A stretch of 64,000 nucleotides of DNA from Nonomuraea zeae (GCF_005889725.1 NZ_VCKX01000018.1:1-64000); one strand, 5' to 3'. Numbered from the stretch's first letter, positions 1-7,629 are shown. Program-made: numbers and translations. Notes: generated by a model not told the origin, from the sequence alone.

Positions 1-19
1 AGAGGTGTATAAGAGACAG
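1..19. other. Residual Nextera/Tn5 mosaic-end adapter
   Basis: The first 19 bases match the Tn5 mosaic end used in Nextera libraries (AGATGTGTATAAGAGACAG) at 18 of 19 positions; only base 4 differs. The genomic reading frame on the minus strand begins right after it. This is library artefact at a contig edge, not genome sequence, and it cuts the first gene. Confidence 0.93.
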
Positions 20-204
20 GTGACGGGCAGCGGCGCGCCCCCGAACGCGTTGGAGAAGCGCAGCCGCATCCGCCCGCCGCCGGCCGAGACGCGGACGGTC
101 TGCCGCAGCGTGCTGACGGCCAGCATCAGGCCGTCCTGCGCGTACGGTGCGGGCGGCAGGTTGCCCGGCTCGGTGAGCTGCGGCATCGCCGTCCAGGAGC
201 TCAC
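20..204 (-). CDS. SGNH/GDSL-family hydrolase, N-terminal fragment
   Basis: The minus-strand translation reads WVSSWTAMPQLTEP, then NLPPAPYAQDGLML, then TLRQTVRVSAGGGRMRLRFSNAFGGAPLPV. This is the start of a group of actinobacterial SGNH hydrolases (esterase or lipase-like, often polysaccharide deacetylases); the catalytic Ser block lies beyond the contig end. The start is uncertain. GTG at 204 is the first in-frame start near the conserved block, but the homologous Trp lies just before it and the frame stays open upstream to about 330. A GTG at 243 is one frame off and would join the block only through a 1-base indel in the CGCGCG run near 215. No signal peptide is visible. A xylan-type operator lies upstream. 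Confidence 0.7.
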
Positions 205-257
205 CCAGCCGGTGCGCGCGCGGGTGATGTCCAGCGCTCCACGTCCTCTCGTCCCAG

Positions 258-270
258 CCGAAACTTTCGG
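258..270. promoter_or_regulatory. LacI-type operator, xylanase-gene class (CCGAAACTTTCGG)
   Basis: CCGAAA-C-TTTCGG is a perfect 6-1-6 inverted repeat. It matches the CGAAACTTTCG class of operators known in front of Streptomyces xylanase genes and bound by LacI-family repressors. A half copy, GAAGTTTCGG, sits at 296-305. The site lies upstream of the minus-strand SGNH hydrolase fragment and about 140 bases before the plus-strand gene at 411, so it could serve either. Confidence 0.6.
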
Positions 271-410
271 CGAAAGAGTAAAAGGTATCAGCAGGGAAGT
301 TTCGGAGCGGCGGCGGAGTGTCGGTCCATCCTGCTATATACCAGGTACGCGTTCAGGCCGGATTCTTCTAGGTTCGTCCTGACCATGCGACCCCCAAGGA
401 GATGTTCACT

Positions 411-953
411 GTGCAGAAACTCCTCGACAGACGTCCTCTGCGTGCCGGTGTCGTCGCGGCCGTCGCCCTGGCCGGCGGACTGCTGACCTCCTCCCCGGCC
501 GGCGCCACCGCGGTGACCGGCGAGCGGGCAGTCGCCGCTGTCACGCTGACGGCCGACTCGGCCGCCGCCCGTCCGAGCAACGGCCGGATCCTGTACGACC
601 GCCTCAGCGGCGGCGAGGGCACCCTCAAGATCAAGAACGGCACGTCCAAGGACGGGGTCGTCACCCTGGTCAAGGGCCGGACCAAGGCGATCAGCATCTA
701 CGTCCGCGCGAAGTCCACGGCGAGCATCAAGGACGTCAGGGACGGCACGTACCGGATCTACTTCACCACCGGCTACCGGTTCAGCGTGTCGAAGGGCCGC
801 TTCGCGCGCGCCGCCACCTACCAGCGCTTCAACGACCGGCTGAAGTTCACCACGACCTCCACCCGGCGCACCATCTGGACGCTGACCCTCAACCCGGTCA
901 GGGGCGGCAACGCGCGTACCAGCTCGGTCAACCCGAAGGACTTCCCCTCCTGA
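411..953 (+). CDS. Secreted small protein of unknown function
   Basis: Encodes about 180 residues with a clear Sec signal: a basic start (QKLLDRRPLRAG), a hydrophobic stretch VVAAVALAGGLL and an ASPAGATA-like cleavage region. GTG at 411 is chosen because AAGGAG at 396-401 sits 9 bases upstream; the in-frame ATG at 402 abuts that ribosome site. The mature part is basic, rich in Lys, Arg, Thr and Tyr, without Cys, and alternates short beta-like stretches (TYRIYFTTGYRFSVSKGRF). I recognise no domain. It ends just before a strong terminator palindrome and is convergent with the GlsB-like gene. Confidence 0.72.
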   Translation: MQKLLDRRPLRAGVVAAVALAGGLLTSSPAGATAVTGERAVAAVTLTADSAAARPSNGRILYDRLSGGEGTLKIKNGTSKDGVVTLVKGRTKAISIYVRAKSTASIKDVRDGTYRIYFTTGYRFSVSKGRFARAATYQRFNDRLKFTTTSTRRTIWTLTLNPVRGGNARTSSVNPKDFPS

Positions 954-967
954 TCTGAGGGGTTCAC

Positions 968-1009
968 GTGCGAACGGCCACGGGCGGATCCGCCCGTGGC
1001 CGTTCGCAC
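968..1009. terminator. Perfect 42-nt palindrome, probable bidirectional terminator
   Basis: Two 21-base arms (GTGCGAACGGCCACGGGCGGA and its exact complement) form an uninterrupted palindrome 15 bases after the stop of the secreted protein gene. It lies between convergent genes. Actinobacterial terminators often lack a U tract, as here. Confidence 0.8.
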
Positions 1010-1042
1010 TTGGTCGTCGAGTAAAGTGTCGTCGCCTGCGGT

Positions 1043-1129
1043 GCCGTCACTTACCGGGCCGTCACTTACCGGGCCGTCACTTACCGGGCCGTCACTTACC
1101 GGGCCGTCACTTACCGGGCCGTCACTTAC
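1043..1129. repeat. 15-bp tandem array, five full copies plus a partial one
   Basis: GCCGTCACTTACCGG repeats exactly five times (1043-1117), followed by 12 bases of a sixth copy. The last partial copy overlaps the stop codon of the minus-strand GlsB-like gene (CGT AAG TGA), so the array looks like a slippage expansion seeded from the 3' end of that gene. It lies beyond the stop and changes no protein on that strand. Confidence 0.95.
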
Positions 1130-1391
1130 GTGGTCTGCCGTAGAGGCCGACCGCCAGGGAGACGCCGAGTGCGGCGAGCGCGACCTGGATGCCCAGCTCG
1201 ATCCAGTCGATGCCCCCGGTGTCGGCCACGCCGAGCGCGGCCGCGATCGCGGTGCCGATCAGGGCCGCGACCACGCCGATCACGATCGTCAGCCAGATGG
1301 GAATGCGCTGCCGGCCCGGGATGACCAGCCGCCCCAGGGCGCCGATCACGATGCCGATGATGAGGCCGGAGATGATGCCGGTGATCTCCAC
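1122..1391 (-). CDS. GlsB/YeaQ/YmgE family membrane protein
   Basis: 89-residue membrane protein of the transglycosylase-associated (GlsB/YeaQ/YmgE) family, small inner-membrane proteins induced by stress whose biochemical role is unknown. The typical plan is present: ITGIISGLIIGIVIGALGRLV, a basic loop PGRQRIPIW, a second Gly/Ala-rich helix TIVIGVVAALIGTAIAA, then IELGIQVALAALGVSLA. GTG at 1391 is preceded by GGGGGAG with 6 bases of spacing. The stop codon runs directly into the 15-bp tandem array. The open frame continues upstream but has no homology there. Confidence 0.88.
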   Translation of the reverse strand: MEITGIISGLIIGIVIGALGRLVIPGRQRIPIWLTIVIGVVAALIGTAIAAALGVADTGGIDWIELGIQVALAALGVSLAVGLYGRPRK

Positions 1392-1440
1392 TCTGAACTC
1401 CCCCAAGTCGGTGGTCCGCCTACCCAGTACAACGAAGCTC

Positions 1441-1487
1441 TTCCTGACCCGGTTCCTGGGCGGTTCCTGACCCGCTTTCTGGGCCGG
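1441..1487. repeat. Degenerate 23/24-bp direct repeat in a promoter gap
   Basis: TTCCTGACCCGGTTCCTGGG (1441-1460) recurs as TTCCTGACCCGCTTTCTGGG (1464-1483), followed by a decayed third copy to about 1504. It lies in the 156-base gap between the divergent GlsB-like and acyltransferase genes. No clear dyad is visible, so an operator role is unproven. Confidence 0.6.
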
Positions 1488-1547
1488 TTCTGGGCGGGTT
1501 CCTGTGTCGGCACGGTCGGGGGCCGTTGCTTCGATACGTTGGGGCAT

Positions 1548-2750
1548 ATGGCGACCGCCCATCCCGAAGCCCCCCAAGCCGTGCAGACGACGCCTTCCCG
1601 GCTGGCCTGGCTGGACGCGCTGCGCGGCATCGCCGCGCTCGCGGTTGTCGGCGAGCACCTGACGACCTGGGCCATGCCGTGGTTGCGGCCCGTCACGTTC
1701 AACCTGGGTGTCTACGGCGTCCTGGTGTTCTTCCTGGTCAGCGGCTACATCATCCCGACCTCTCTGGAGCGCCACGGTGACCTGCGGGCCTTCTGGATCG
1801 GCCGCTTCTTCCGCCTCTACCCGCTCTATCTCGCGGTCATCGCGTTCGTGCTGGCCCTGTCATGGTGGATCCCGGTGCGCGAGGAGGTGCCCAGGGACGC
1901 CTCGTCGGTCGCCGCGCACGCGACGATGCTGATGGACGCCGTGGGCAGCGGGGCCGTGCTGAACACCATGTGGACGCTCTCGTACGAGATGATCTTCTAC
2001 TTGCTGGTGGCGGCGCTGTTCGCCGCCGGGGTCCGGGACGGGCGCGGCGTCCTGCCCGTCGTCTTCGGGCTGCTCTGCGCCGCCGCCGCGCTCGCGTTCT
2101 CCGGATCGCCGCTGTCGGGCGGGTGGCTGGCCTGGGTGTCGCTCGCCGTGTTCGTCGCCGGGCTGGCCTGCGTGATCTCCGGCCGCGGGCGTACGGCCGG
2201 AGCCTTCGTGCTCGGCGTCATGGCGCTGGCCCTGGTGCTGCTGAGCAGCCGGGTCCCGTGGTTCGGGGCGGCGATCCTGGCCGTCATGTTCGCCGGCACC
2301 GCCGTCCACCGGTGGGAGCGGGGCAACGGGCCGCTGTGGCCGCTGTGGCTCGCGGCGGCGCTGGTGACGCTGACCCCGCTCTGGGCGCTCAACGCCGGCT
2401 GGTGGTGGGTGCAGCCCGAGGTGTGGGCTCTGACCGTGGTGCTGGCGGGCGTCACCTTCGCCGTCGCCATGCTCTGGCGCTCCCGCCGCGTTCCCGCCTT
2501 CCTCGCCTGGCTCGGCGCGATCAGCTACTCCCTCTATCTGGTGCACCTGCCGATCCTCCTCGTGGTCATGGAGCTGGCCGGGGAGATGCGCTGGGCGCGG
2601 CTGCACCTGCAGATCGGCATCAGCGTGGGCTTCCTCGTCGTGCTGCTGCCGGGGAGCTGGCTGGCGCACCGGTTCCTGGAGCAGCCGATGCAGCGGCTCG
2701 GACGCCGCCTGATCGGCCGCTACACCGCCGCCGTGCGCCCGGCGACCTGA
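1548..2750 (+). CDS. Acyltransferase 3 family integral membrane protein
   Basis: 400-residue polytopic protein of the OafA/acyltransferase-3 family, which O-acylates exported sugars, lipids or antibiotics at the membrane. It opens with the family block RLAWLDALRGIAALAVVGEHL, whose R and H are typical catalytic-region residues, then VFFLVSGYIIPTSLERHG and FWIGRFFRLYPLYL. About ten hydrophobic segments follow, ending with AISYSLYLVHLPILL. ATG at 1548 follows GGGG at a short distance; the open frame to 996 is non-coding and reads through the tandem array. It stands alone and is a paralogue of the minus-strand gene at 53825-55141. The acyl acceptor is unknown. Confidence 0.9.
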   Translation: MATAHPEAPQAVQTTPSRLAWLDALRGIAALAVVGEHLTTWAMPWLRPVTFNLGVYGVLVFFLVSGYIIPTSLERHGDLRAFWIGRFFRLYPLYLAVIAFVLALSWWIPVREEVPRDASSVAAHATMLMDAVGSGAVLNTMWTLSYEMIFYLLVAALFAAGVRDGRGVLPVVFGLLCAAAALAFSGSPLSGGWLAWVSLAVFVAGLACVISGRGRTAGAFVLGVMALALVLLSSRVPWFGAAILAVMFAGTAVHRWERGNGPLWPLWLAAALVTLTPLWALNAGWWWVQPEVWALTVVLAGVTFAVAMLWRSRRVPAFLAWLGAISYSLYLVHLPILLVVMELAGEMRWARLHLQIGISVGFLVVLLPGSWLAHRFLEQPMQRLGRRLIGRYTAAVRPAT

Positions 2751-2757
2751 CTCGGGG

Positions 2758-3135
2758 TCACGGCGCGGCTGGTGCCGTCGTACCGGAGGTCAGGGCCGCC
2801 TGGACGATGCGGAGCGCCTCGCCCGCGTCGATGCCGACGCTGGCGATCACGGCCGCGTAGTCGGCGGCGGCCCGGCGGGCCCGCTCCCGGCCCTCCTCAC
2901 CGGCGGCCGACACGAACGAGCCCGCCCGCCCGCGGGTCTCGATCAGCCCCGCCTCCTCCAGCTCCCGGTAGGCCCGGCCGACCGTGTTGACGGCCAGGCC
3001 GAGGTCGGCCGCGAGGTGGCGGATGGTCGGCAGCCGGGCGCCCACGGCCAGCGCACGGTCCTGGATCTGCCGGGCGAGCTGGGCCCGCAGCTGCTCGAAC
3101 GGCGGCACGGGCGAGGCCGCATCGATGATGATCAT
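2758..3135 (-). CDS. GntR-family regulator, YtrA subfamily
   Basis: 125-residue repressor with an N-terminal GntR winged helix: PPFEQLRAQLARQIQDRALA, then LPTIRHLAADLGLAVNTVGR and AYRELEEAGLIETRGRAGSFV. The C-terminal part is only about 50 residues, which is the YtrA plan rather than FadR or HutC. It is cotranscribed with the membrane protein before it through an ATGA overlap (stop at 3132, start at 3135). YtrA-type regulators usually repress their own operon, so the three-part operator at 3953-4002 is its likely target. Confidence 0.9.
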   Translation of the reverse strand: MIIIDAASPVPPFEQLRAQLARQIQDRALAVGARLPTIRHLAADLGLAVNTVGRAYRELEEAGLIETRGRAGSFVSAAGEEGRERARRAAADYAAVIASVGIDAGEALRIVQAALTSGTTAPAAP

Positions 3136-3944
3136 CGGACGCTCACGGTCCGCCGGGCCACCGTCACGCACGACGGTGTCCTGGCATGGAGCGCGATGCA
3201 CGCGGCCAGGCTCAGGACCAGGTAGGCGACCGCGGCGACATTCCACCAGCCGGGCGCGGTGCCGAACAGCACCACCGGCAGCGACCACTGTACGTTCGGC
3301 GTGGTGAGCTCGCGGGCGTCTTCGACGCGCATGAGGACGTCGGCGGTCAGCGACTCCTCGTCCTCCGCCACGACCGGGAAGCTGAGCAGGTGGCGCAGCT
3401 GCATGGCGGTGATGGCCGTCGCGCCGAGCAGACCGATCAGCACGACGACGGCCAGTTGCCGCACGGTGGGCTCGGGAACGGTCAGCGCGCCCGCGGCCAG
3501 CACCATCGCGCCGGCGAACGTGGTGACGGCGAAAATGGCGTACGGCCGGCCGAGCAAGGTCCGCCAGCCGGGCTGGATCGGATGGGTGGCCCTGCGCGAC
3601 AGTGTCGCGGCCGCCCGCTGGTCGACGCGTCGCACCCAGCGGTCGAGCAGCGACTGTGCCAGCAGCAGCCCGGCCACCGACGCGGCCAGGGCCAGCAGCG
3701 GCAGCGGGCGATGCGGCTGGAGGCCGCCGAAAGCGGACGTGGCCGCGAGGGCGCTCACGATGATCAGCGCGGCCAGGATGACGTAAGTGGCCAGGCGGGC
3801 GCGTCTGCGGACCGCCAGCCGGCTGGCGAGCAGCGGGGTCGGGTGGGTGTCGGCCAGGTCGTGGTGGGCCAGCCACTCGCCCGCCATGCGCAGATCGGTC
3901 GTGCGCGCCGGCGGGTCGGTGTCCGGTAACGGTTCGTGGGCCAT
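3132..3944 (-). CDS. Multipass membrane protein partnered with a YtrA-type regulator
   Basis: 270 residues with four or five hydrophobic segments, including YVILAALIIVSALAATSAF, LLALAASVAGLLLAQSLL, AIFAVTTFAGAMVLAAGAL and LAVVVLIGLLGATAITAMQL. I do not recognise a named family; the layout is DUF1648-like or otherwise typical of envelope proteins paired with YtrA regulators. ATG at 3944 follows AAGGAG with 5 bases of spacing. It is the first gene of a two-gene operon and its stop overlaps the GntR start, implying translational coupling. The promoter region carries the operator repeats. Confidence 0.75.
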   Translation of the reverse strand: MAHEPLPDTDPPARTTDLRMAGEWLAHHDLADTHPTPLLASRLAVRRRARLATYVILAALIIVSALAATSAFGGLQPHRPLPLLALAASVAGLLLAQSLLDRWVRRVDQRAAATLSRRATHPIQPGWRTLLGRPYAIFAVTTFAGAMVLAAGALTVPEPTVRQLAVVVLIGLLGATAITAMQLRHLLSFPVVAEDEESLTADVLMRVEDARELTTPNVQWSLPVVLFGTAPGWWNVAAVAYLVLSLAACIALHARTPSCVTVARRTVSVR

Positions 3945-3952
3945 GACGTCTC

Positions 3953-4002
3953 CTTTGTCGCAAGCTTTGTAGCAACATGGTGCGTCATACCTTGCGACAA
4001 AG
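3953..4002. promoter_or_regulatory. Putative GntR operator: three TTGTMGCAA-type sites
   Basis: CTTTGTCGCAAG (3953-3964) and CTTGCGACAAAG (3991-4002) are exact 12-bp inverted copies, and CTTTGTAGCAAC (3965-3976) is a third copy in between. Each contains TTG-NNN-CAA symmetry. The cluster lies 9 bases upstream of the membrane protein start, overlapping its likely promoter, which fits autoregulation by the YtrA-type regulator. Confidence 0.72.
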
Positions 4003-4249
4003 TCAACGCCCGACTTCACGACGTCACCGCGCCGGATCGGAGCTCGTGCCGGGCGAGCCCGCGTCGCCGCAGCGGGCTGAGACCCGCGCCGACCGGCCTG
4101 CGCCGTCGTGGCCCACGGGGAGCGCCCGAGTGCCGAAGGGGGAGCAGTGGGAGTGCGGGAAGGGGCAGCGCGCGCTTCGGAGGGGAAGCGGCGTGCGTGG
4201 ATGCGCAGGAGGCGGGGGTGCGTGCCTTGGCCGGGCGGAGGGTCTCGGC
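4003..4249. other. Intergenic region without a supported gene
   Basis: Between the operator cluster and the stop of the Ada/AlkA-like gene I find only GC-rich short frames on both strands with no ribosome site or recognisable protein. It probably holds the distal promoter of the GntR operon and the 3' end of the neighbouring transcript. Confidence 0.5.
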
Positions 4250-5626
4250 TCAGTGGTGGTGGGCATTGCCGTGGGACATCAGGTGGGCGGCGGCGAGTGC
4301 CGGCCACGGACCCTTGCCGGGGTGCGCGTCCGGCCGGTCGAGGCCGAGGGCGACGAGCGCCGCCCGGAGAGGGGCCTCGGCCGAGGGGAACGCCTCCCGG
4401 GCCCCGAGCCGGAACGCCAGGGCGTGACGCAGGTCCGGAACCGCCCACGGCAGGTCCGCCAGCGCGGCCACGCTCGTACCGGGACGCAGCTCCGGACGCC
4501 CCGCCGCGACGGAGGAGGCCAGGGCCGTGATCAGGTCCGCGTCCTGATCGGGTAAGCCGATCGCGGCGAGCGCGTCCGCCGTCACGGCCCCGGCGTTGGG
4601 GAACGCGTGCGTCAGCCCGCCAGGCAGCCCCGGCACCGGTGTCCCCAGCCCGGCCACGACGGCCGCCAGCCACTCGCGCACGCTCTCGGGAGAGCGCCCG
4701 CCCCGGCCCAAAATCGCCTGGACGCCCGCATCGAACGGGCTCCACGCCCCCGGCACGGCCAGCCCCGGACGGGCCAGGACCAGCGGCCCGAGCGCCGGAT
4801 CCGCCGCCAGCGCCCGCACGCCGGCCGACGGGTCGGCGTCGGCGCCGACCAGCCGCCCGGCCTGGTCCACCACGTGGATCAACCCCTCCCAGTACGGCAG
4901 GTGCGCCCGCAGCAGCAGCCACCCCGCGCCGCCCGGCGAGATCTCCAGCACCCCCGGCGCACCCTCCACCCGGACCGTGCGGCGATAGGTTTCACCGTCG
5001 ACGACCTCCACGCCCGGCACCGCCCGCACCGCCAGGAGCCCCCGCACCGCGTCCCAGTCGTAACCCGGCACGACCGGCAGCCGCAGCGCCAGCCCGCCAT
5101 CGGTCACGAGCCGGTCCGCGCGATGCCGCCGCCGGCGCAGGTCCGACGGCGAGCTGCGGAAGACCTCCCGCATGCTCCGGTTGAACTGCCGCAGGCTCCC
5201 GAACCCCGACACGAAGGCCACATCGAGGATCGTCAGGTCCGTGTCGTCCAGGAGGCGGCGGGCGAAATGCGCCCGCCGCGACCGGGCGAGCTGATCCGGG
5301 CTCGCCCCCACGTGCTTCACGAACAGCCGGCGCAGATGCCGCGCCGACACGCCCACCCGCGCGGCCAGCGCGGCCTCGGTGCCCTCGTCCAGGACGCCAT
5401 CGATGATCATCTGCCAGGCCCGGCACACCAGCTCGGGCGAGTCCGCCCCGACCGGCGCGGCCACCCGGTAGGGCCGGCAGCGCAGGCACGCCCGGAACCC
5501 GTCGGCCTCGGCCGCCGCCGGCAGCTCGTACGTCCGGCAGTTCTCTGCCCGCGGCCGCGCGCCGCATCCGGGCCGGCAGTAGATCCCCGTCGTGACGACA
5601 GCAGAGAACGTGGTCATGACCCACAT
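4250..5626 (-). CDS. Ada zinc-domain / AraC HTH / AlkA-like fusion with degenerate glycosylase motif
   Basis: 458 residues. Residues 1-65 are an Ada metal-binding domain with C17, C21, C47 and C50 (IYCRPGC, CLRC); C17 matches the methyl-accepting Cys of Ada. Next is an AraC helix-turn-helix (LAARVGVSARHLRRLFVKHV, ILDVAFVSGFGSLRQFNRSM), then AlkA N-terminal and HhH-GPD regions. Such fusions sense and repair alkylated DNA. Here the helix-hairpin-helix LPGIGPWTA block reads LPWAVPDLRHA (about 391-401) and the catalytic Asp position is Glu417 (FPSAEAPL), so glycosylase activity is doubtful. ATG at 5626 has GGAG 9 bases upstream; ATG at 5617 is an alternative. Divergent from the monooxygenase gene. 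Confidence 0.85.
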   Translation of the reverse strand: MWVMTTFSAVVTTGIYCRPGCGARPRAENCRTYELPAAAEADGFRACLRCRPYRVAAPVGADSPELVCRAWQMIIDGVLDEGTEAALAARVGVSARHLRRLFVKHVGASPDQLARSRRAHFARRLLDDTDLTILDVAFVSGFGSLRQFNRSMREVFRSSPSDLRRRRHRADRLVTDGGLALRLPVVPGYDWDAVRGLLAVRAVPGVEVVDGETYRRTVRVEGAPGVLEISPGGAGWLLLRAHLPYWEGLIHVVDQAGRLVGADADPSAGVRALAADPALGPLVLARPGLAVPGAWSPFDAGVQAILGRGGRSPESVREWLAAVVAGLGTPVPGLPGGLTHAFPNAGAVTADALAAIGLPDQDADLITALASSVAAGRPELRPGTSVAALADLPWAVPDLRHALAFRLGAREAFPSAEAPLRAALVALGLDRPDAHPGKGPWPALAAAHLMSHGNAHHH

Positions 5627-5784
5627 GTACGCCATCTCCGGAACGCTTCGCTCGCCACATCCGGACATCCGCCACCCCCCGCAGCGTGTCCAGATATGGC
5701 GAGACCGGCCGCGCCCGGCACCCGGAGGATGGCGGTCAGCCAACCCGGCGCCGCCCCCGGCGCCCGAAACCATAGGAGCGAATC

Positions 5785-6081
5785 ATGCTCGCCAAGGTGT
5801 TCCCCATCCCGCTCAAGGACGGCATGCAGGCGAAGGCCGAAGAGATCGTCAGGGAGTTCGCGCCCAAGGGTCCGGGCGCGGAGGAGGGCACGCTGTCCTT
5901 CCGCGTCTACCGGGATCCGGCCAAGCCCGACTACCTGCTGTTCGTCGAGCACTTCGCCGACCAGGCCGCCTACGACGCCCACACCGGATCACCGGCCTAC
6001 CGGGACCTGATCGCCGGGCGGTTCGCCGACCTGATCGCCGAGTTCGTCGAGATCGACCACGAGCTGATCGTCGCGCTCTGA
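5785..6081 (+). CDS. Antibiotic biosynthesis monooxygenase (ABM) domain protein
   Basis: 98-residue single-domain protein of the ABM/quinol monooxygenase fold. Typical features are the first strand LAKVFPIPLKDGMQAKAEEI, the central GTLSFRVYRDPAKPDYLLFVEHFADQAAYDAH and the C-terminal helix and strand. Members are cofactor-free monooxygenases or small stress proteins such as YgiN. ATG at 5785 is preceded by GGAG at 6 bases. It is a monocistron closed by a strong hairpin and divergent from the Ada/AlkA-like gene. The substrate cannot be inferred. Confidence 0.85.
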   Translation: MLAKVFPIPLKDGMQAKAEEIVREFAPKGPGAEEGTLSFRVYRDPAKPDYLLFVEHFADQAAYDAHTGSPAYRDLIAGRFADLIAEFVEIDHELIVAL

Positions 6082-6090
6082 CCCCCGTAC

Positions 6091-6126
6091 CGGAAGGGCC
6101 CGCAGGCCGGAGGGCGGGCCCTTCCG
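6091..6126 (+). terminator. Rho-independent-like hairpin
   Basis: CGGAAGGGCCCGC (6091-6103) pairs exactly with GCGGGCCCTTCCG (6114-6126) around a 10-base loop, 9 bases after the stop of the ABM gene. Confidence 0.85.
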
Positions 6127-6194
6127 CCGGCGGGCCGCTCGGAGTATGAACGAAGCACCGCCGCCTGAGCGGGTCCCCTCGGAGGTGATGGCAG

Positions 6195-7571
6195 GTGCGC
6201 CGTCGGAGCCAGACCCTGTCCGCGGCGGCGCTGGCCGCCATGCTGCTCGTCCCGGCGGGAGCCTCGACCGCAGCGTCCACCGCGGCGTCCACCGCGACCA
6301 CCCCCGGGGTGCCGGACGACCAGCCGCTGCCCGGCTACACGATCGACAACCCGCCGCTGGCCCCCGCGACCGTCGGCGGGCGGCCGAGCCGGGTGCTGCA
6401 GGGCGTGCACGGCCACGCGGCCTTCGACATCGAGGTGCCGCCCCGCTGGAACGGCTCCCTGCTGATGTGGGCCCACGGCTACCGCGGCGACACCCGGGTG
6501 CTCACCGTGGACCCGCCCGGCTACGGGTTACGCCAGCGGCTGCTCGACCAGGGTTACGCGTGGGCGGCGTCCTCCTACTACGCCAACGACTACGACGTGC
6601 GGGCCGGTGTGCGCGGCACCCGCGACCTGGCCGAACACTTCAGGCGCGTGGTGGGCAAACCGCGGCGGACGTACCTGGCCGGAGTGTCCATGGGCGGGCA
6701 CGTCACGGCCCGCTCGATCGAGGAGTACCCGGGCTACTACGACGCCGCCCTGCCGATGTGCGGCGTGGTCGGCGACCACGAGCTGTTCGACTTCTTCCTC
6801 GACTTCCACCTCGTCGCGCAGGATCTCGCGGACGTGCCCGCCTACCCGATCCCGGCGGACTACGCGACCTCCGCCGTGCCCAAGATCCAGGAGCGGCTGG
6901 GGCTGACCGGCCAGGGTCCCGCGACCCCGCTCGGCGAGCAGTTCCGCGCCATCGTCGTCAACCTCGGGGGCGGCGAGCGGCCCGGGGCGCAGGCGGCCTT
7001 CGCGTACTGGAAGGACTTCCTGTTCGGCCTGGCCGGGCCGGACGGGGGCGGCACGCTGGCGCAGGAGCCGGGCAGGGTGGCGACGAACCTCGGCACCCGC
7101 TACCGACCGGACTCGCCCGTGAACGTCGACGCGAGCGTGCAGCGGGTGACCCCGGTGGACCCGGTGGCGCGCAGGACGCAGCGGCTGACCGCGGTGCCCG
7201 CCGTCTCCGGCCGGATCGACGTGCCCGTGCTCTCGCTGCACGACCTGGGCGACAACTTCGTGCCGTTCTCCATGGAGCAGTACTACCGGGCGGACGTGTC
7301 CCGCAACGGGCGTGGCGCGCTGCTGGTGCAGCGGGCGATCCGGGCCGTGGGGCACTGCGAGTTCAGCGACGCCGAGGTCGGGGCCGCCTGGGACGATCTG
7401 GTCCGGTGGGAGCGCGGCGGCCCGCGCCCGGCGGGGGACGACGTGACCGACCCGGCCGTGGTGGCGCGGCCGGACTACGGGTGCCGGTTCACCGACCCGG
7501 ACGCCTGGTCCACCGGCACGCGCCCGATGTTCGCCCCCTGCCCGGCCAGGGACCAGGCGAAGAGCGGCTGA
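6195..7571 (+). CDS. Secreted alpha/beta hydrolase
   Basis: 458 residues with a Sec signal (RRRSQTLSAAALAAMLLVPAGAS) followed by a short slippage-type repeat TAASTAASTA at the cleavage region. The fold is alpha/beta hydrolase: an oxyanion region LLMWAHGYRG, a nucleophile elbow GVSMGG with Ser165, an acid region in VPVLSLHDLGDNFVPF and a late His in RAVGHCEFSD. The substrate is unknown; a secreted esterase or peptidase is likely. GTG at 6195 has GGAGG at 6180-6184, 10 bases upstream. Single gene between a terminator and an operator-like region. Confidence 0.85.
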   Translation: MRRRSQTLSAAALAAMLLVPAGASTAASTAASTATTPGVPDDQPLPGYTIDNPPLAPATVGGRPSRVLQGVHGHAAFDIEVPPRWNGSLLMWAHGYRGDTRVLTVDPPGYGLRQRLLDQGYAWAASSYYANDYDVRAGVRGTRDLAEHFRRVVGKPRRTYLAGVSMGGHVTARSIEEYPGYYDAALPMCGVVGDHELFDFFLDFHLVAQDLADVPAYPIPADYATSAVPKIQERLGLTGQGPATPLGEQFRAIVVNLGGGERPGAQAAFAYWKDFLFGLAGPDGGGTLAQEPGRVATNLGTRYRPDSPVNVDASVQRVTPVDPVARRTQRLTAVPAVSGRIDVPVLSLHDLGDNFVPFSMEQYYRADVSRNGRGALLVQRAIRAVGHCEFSDAEVGAAWDDLVRWERGGPRPAGDDVTDPAVVARPDYGCRFTDPDAWSTGTRPMFAPCPARDQAKSG

Positions 7572-7603
7572 CCGCCCAGCGCCATCAAATGACGACGGTC
7601 ATC

Positions 7604-7629
7604 AAAGTTTGACATTCATCGAACTTTGT
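7604..7629. promoter_or_regulatory. Inverted repeat upstream of quinone oxidoreductase gene
   Basis: CAAAGTT (7604-7610) and AACTTTG (7623-7629) form a 7-12-7 dyad, with TTGACA (7610-7615) as a -35 candidate inside it. Directly upstream, ATGAC-N4-GTCAT (7590-7603) is a second dyad. The position 47 bases before the gene start fits a repressor-controlled promoter; no cognate regulator is adjacent. Confidence 0.5.

Noticed and set aside
996..1547. Upstream in-frame extension of the acyltransferase with SLTGP repeats
   Set aside because: It is the read-through of the 15-bp tandem array and of the opposite-strand GlsB-like gene; family homology begins at 1548.
3136..3978. Minus-strand open frame continuing the GntR gene upstream
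   Set aside because: It runs out of frame through the membrane protein gene and is Arg/Pro-rich; the real start at 3135 gives a normal YtrA-type length.
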